Assembly (NCBI RefSeq): GCF_014268815.2 | Contig: NZ_JABWRE020000001.1 | Coordinates: 1,741,001-1,805,000, forward strand | Direction of reading: 5' to 3' | DNA length: 64,000 nucleotides | DNA from: Pseudomonas urmiensis | GTDB taxonomy: Bacteria > Pseudomonadota > Gammaproteobacteria > Pseudomonadales > Pseudomonadaceae | In this document: piece after piece, positions 62,346 to 64,000 of the stretch | How the letters are laid out: each line of letters starts with the position of its first letter | Position numbering within the stretch: position 1 is the stretch's first letter | The notes under the pieces: generated by a model | What the model was told of the DNA's origin: nothing | Seen by the model: the letters and a program-made list of their open reading frames with translations, nothing else | Databases searched by the model: none | Made by a program: the position numbers and the translations under genes

Positions 62346-63752
62346 GTGGACGACACCTCATCACCGTTGCTGGCCAAAGACCCGCAGCCCAGCGCGCTGC
62401 TAGCGGCCAACGCTCAATTGATCAGTGCCAATCGCGCCTTGCAGGCGATGATTGCCCAAGGGCCGGCGCTGGCGCAGTGGCTGCCGGCCAATTGTGCAGC
62501 GCTGGTTCGCGCTTGCCTGCGCCAAGACCGGGCGATTGCCGAGGTCGAGGCGCAGGTTGGCCAGCGGATCTTGCTCTGGACCTTCATCCCCGATGCCCGT
62601 GGCCAGCAGGTCTTGGCGCGCTGTCGCGATGCCAGCGACGAGCGCCACGCCGCGCGCGAAGCCAATCAATCGCGCCGGCTGTACCGCCTGATTACCGAGA
62701 ACACCACCGACCTGATCTCCCGGCACAGCCCGGACGGGCGCTTTCTCGATGCCACTCCAGCGGCCTTTCGCCTGCTTGGGGTGTGGCCAGAGCAGTTGCG
62801 CGGCACCCCGGTGCGCAACCTGCTGCACCCGCACGAGCGCCGCCAGGCGCTGCGTCAGGCGGCTGCGGCGTTGGACGCGGATGGCTATCACCTCATGACC
62901 TGCCGCGTGCGTCACGCCGATGGCGGCTATCGCTGGTTCGAGATCGCCAGCCGGGCGATTCGCGAAACCTATACCGGGGCGGTGGTGGAGATCGTCAGTG
63001 TCTCTCGCGACATCAGCCTGCGCATCGAGGCCCAGCAGAACCTGGCGCACAGTGCCCGGCTGGCGACCCTGGGCGAGCTAGCCTCAGGCATTGCCCACGA
63101 AATCAATCAGCCGCTCGCCGCAGTGGTCAATTACGCCAACGCCAGCCAGCGTTACCTGCACGCGGTGGAGCATGACCCACAGGCTCGGGATCGGGTCGGC
63201 CAGGGCTTGCAACGCATCGTTGCGCAGGCGACCCACGCCGCCGAGGTGATCCGCCGCTTGCGCGCTTTTCTGCGCAAGGGGCCACGTCGCCTGCAGGCGC
63301 TGGCGATCGCCGATATCGCCGGCGAAGCGGTGCGTCTATGCGCGTGGGAGGCGGACCGCGATCAGGTCGAGATCGAGCTGCGCCTGCCCAGCACCTTGCC
63401 CCAGGTATACGCCGACCGGGTGCTGCTGGAGCAGGTACTGCTCAACCTGCTGCGCAACGCCATCGACGCCAACCGTGAGCAGCGTCGGGGCCAGCCGTCG
63501 CGTATCGTCCTGGCGGCGCGCCGCGAGGGCGACTGGCTGCAGGTCGAGGTCAGCGATCAAGGGCCGGGCGTGGCCTGCGAGCGCCTGGATGATATTTTTA
63601 CCCCGTTCACCACCAGCAAGGCAGACGGTCTGGGCCTGGGCCTGAGTATGAGCCGCAGCCTTATTGAAGGCTTTGGCGGCAGCCTGCAGGCGCGCTTGGG
63701 GGAGGCGGGTGGCTTGGTGCTGTGCTGCCGCTTGGCGGCGATCAAACTATGA
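62346..63752 (+). CDS. PAS sensor histidine kinase (FixL-like)
   Basis: A 468-residue cytosolic kinase with no membrane segment. It has an N-terminal region without match (1-~105), a PAS/PAC domain (~110-230, 'RLYRLITENTTDLISRHSPDGRFLDATPAAFRLLG'), HisKA with phosphoacceptor H251 (ELASGIAHEINQPLAAVVNYANAS) and HATPase_c (NLLRNAIDANREQ, DQGPGV, GLGLGLSMSRSLIEGFGG). Its start is a GTG at 62346 with a weak ribosome-binding site. It ends with an ATGA overlap with the response regulator region. It is divergent from the acyl-CoA synthetase operon and may control it. Confidence 0.9.
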   Translation: MDDTSSPLLAKDPQPSALLAANAQLISANRALQAMIAQGPALAQWLPANCAALVRACLRQDRAIAEVEAQVGQRILLWTFIPDARGQQVLARCRDASDERHAAREANQSRRLYRLITENTTDLISRHSPDGRFLDATPAAFRLLGVWPEQLRGTPVRNLLHPHERRQALRQAAAALDADGYHLMTCRVRHADGGYRWFEIASRAIRETYTGAVVEIVSVSRDISLRIEAQQNLAHSARLATLGELASGIAHEINQPLAAVVNYANASQRYLHAVEHDPQARDRVGQGLQRIVAQATHAAEVIRRLRAFLRKGPRRLQALAIADIAGEAVRLCAWEADRDQVEIELRLPSTLPQVYADRVLLEQVLLNLLRNAIDANREQRRGQPSRIVLAARREGDWLQVEVSDQGPGVACERLDDIFTPFTTSKADGLGLGLSMSRSLIEGFGGSLQARLGEAGGLVLCCRLAAIKL

Positions 63753-63766
63753 AGGACAGGGCAGTG

Positions 63767-64000
63767 ATGCAGGCGAAGGTTTATGTGGTCGATGATGACC
63801 AGGGCATGCTCGATTCGACCGTCTGGTTGCTCGAGTCGGTGGGGTTGCAGGCGTTGCCATTCAGCAGTGGCCAGGCGTTTCTGGATGCCTGTGTAGGCGA
63901 TGAGCCGGCCTGCGTCCTGCTCGATGTGCGGATGCCTGGCCTGGGCGGCCTGGCGGTCCAGCAGGCGTTGCGTGATCGCGGGGTACTGATGCCGGTGATC
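63767..64000 (+). CDS. FixJ-like response regulator, N-terminal part (3' end outside window)
   Basis: Seventy-eight residues of a receiver domain, cut by the window end. It starts MQAKVYVVDDDQGML with the acidic pocket and phosphoacceptor D53 (VLLDVRMPGLGG). A LuxR-type helix-turn-helix is expected downstream, as in FixJ/NarL-like partners of FixL-type kinases. The ATG at 63767 is preferred: AAGGA lies 10 bp before it. An earlier in-frame ATG at 63749 overlaps the kinase stop. Confidence 0.9.
   Translation, partial: MQAKVYVVDDDQGMLDSTVWLLESVGLQALPFSSGQAFLDACVGDEPACVLLDVRMPGLGGLAVQQALRDRGVLMPVI

Noticed and set aside
1..64000. CRISPR array, prophage, transposase, tRNA or rRNA genes
   Set aside because: No regularly spaced repeats, integrase, transposase or structural RNA pattern was seen in reading through both strands; a tRNA scan would settle the last point.

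Overview
The window is a GC-rich Pseudomonas chromosome, most likely from the P. putida/P. entomophila group. Evidence for this: REP hairpins with a GGAGCGGGCTTGCCCGCG-type core; a lexA2-imuA-imuB-dnaE2 cassette followed by aldo/keto reductase, LysR, 3-oxoacid CoA-transferase A/B and AtoE (the order I recall from P. putida KT2440); a Pseudomonas-type HPPD; and consistently high-GC coding sequence. No tRNA, rRNA, CRISPR array, phage or insertion sequence was seen. Coding density is high and nearly all genes look intact.

Layout. 1-4.6 kb: tail of a TctC-type binding protein, a flavin monooxygenase, a secreted DUF4157 protein, TetR/SDR divergent pair and a DsbA-fold isomerase. 4.6-8.2 kb: DUF1835 protein, a short protein coupled to an XRE-cupin regulator, and an MFS exporter with a possible Fur box. 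8.2-11.2 kb: an ECF sigma/anti-sigma pair divergent from a SrpA-type catalase and cytochrome b561, with two matching ECF promoters back to back. 11.2-12.8 kb: DUF899 and HAD proteins. 12.9-18.7 kb: SOS mutagenesis cassette. 18.8-23.6 kb: AKR/LysR and the acetoacetate/short-chain acid uptake and activation genes. 23.6-26 kb: Fur-controlled siderophore receptor. 26-29.2 kb: DapA-like lyase and class II aldolase, divergent from XRE-cupin and AraC regulators around a strong palindrome. 29.3-37.2 kb: LysE, TerC/CorC, RarD, a CSS-EAL phosphodiesterase, hpd, a CSS-only sensor and a DJ-1/PfpI protein. 37.4-42.3 kb: two tail-to-tail hybrid histidine kinases and a TPR protein. 42.3-45.7 kb: an AT-rich leader, then an unrecognised 458-aa protein coupled to a MocR-like protein that lacks its PLP lysine. 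45.8-52.8 kb: a five-gene operon (NRAMP, PxpA/YcsF, DUF1445, KipI-KipA fusion, biotin carboxylase-BCCP) under a divergent GntR/FCD regulator. 53-57 kb: an SOS-box-controlled FAN1-like VRR-NUC nuclease coupled to an XPD/DinG-like helicase with a nuclease-like N-terminus. 57-58.7 kb: pgm. 58.7-64 kb: acyl-CoA dehydrogenase and acyl-CoA synthetase, divergent from a FixL/FixJ-like two-component system cut by the window end.

How genes work together. Two DNA-damage modules are present: the LexA2-controlled ImuA/ImuB/DnaE2 translesion mutasome and a LexA-controlled nuclease-helicase pair. The 46-52 kb operon carries the full domain set of a urea-carboxylase-like enzyme plus 5-oxoproline metabolism proteins, so it probably hydrolyses or carboxylates 5-oxoproline or a related cyclic amide. 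The ECF module probably responds to an oxidative signal and makes a membrane-anchored peroxidase with its cytochrome b partner. The best candidates for undescribed biology are the 458-aa protein/degenerate MocR pair, the nuclease-helicase fusion with FAN1, and the split urea-carboxylase-like operon.
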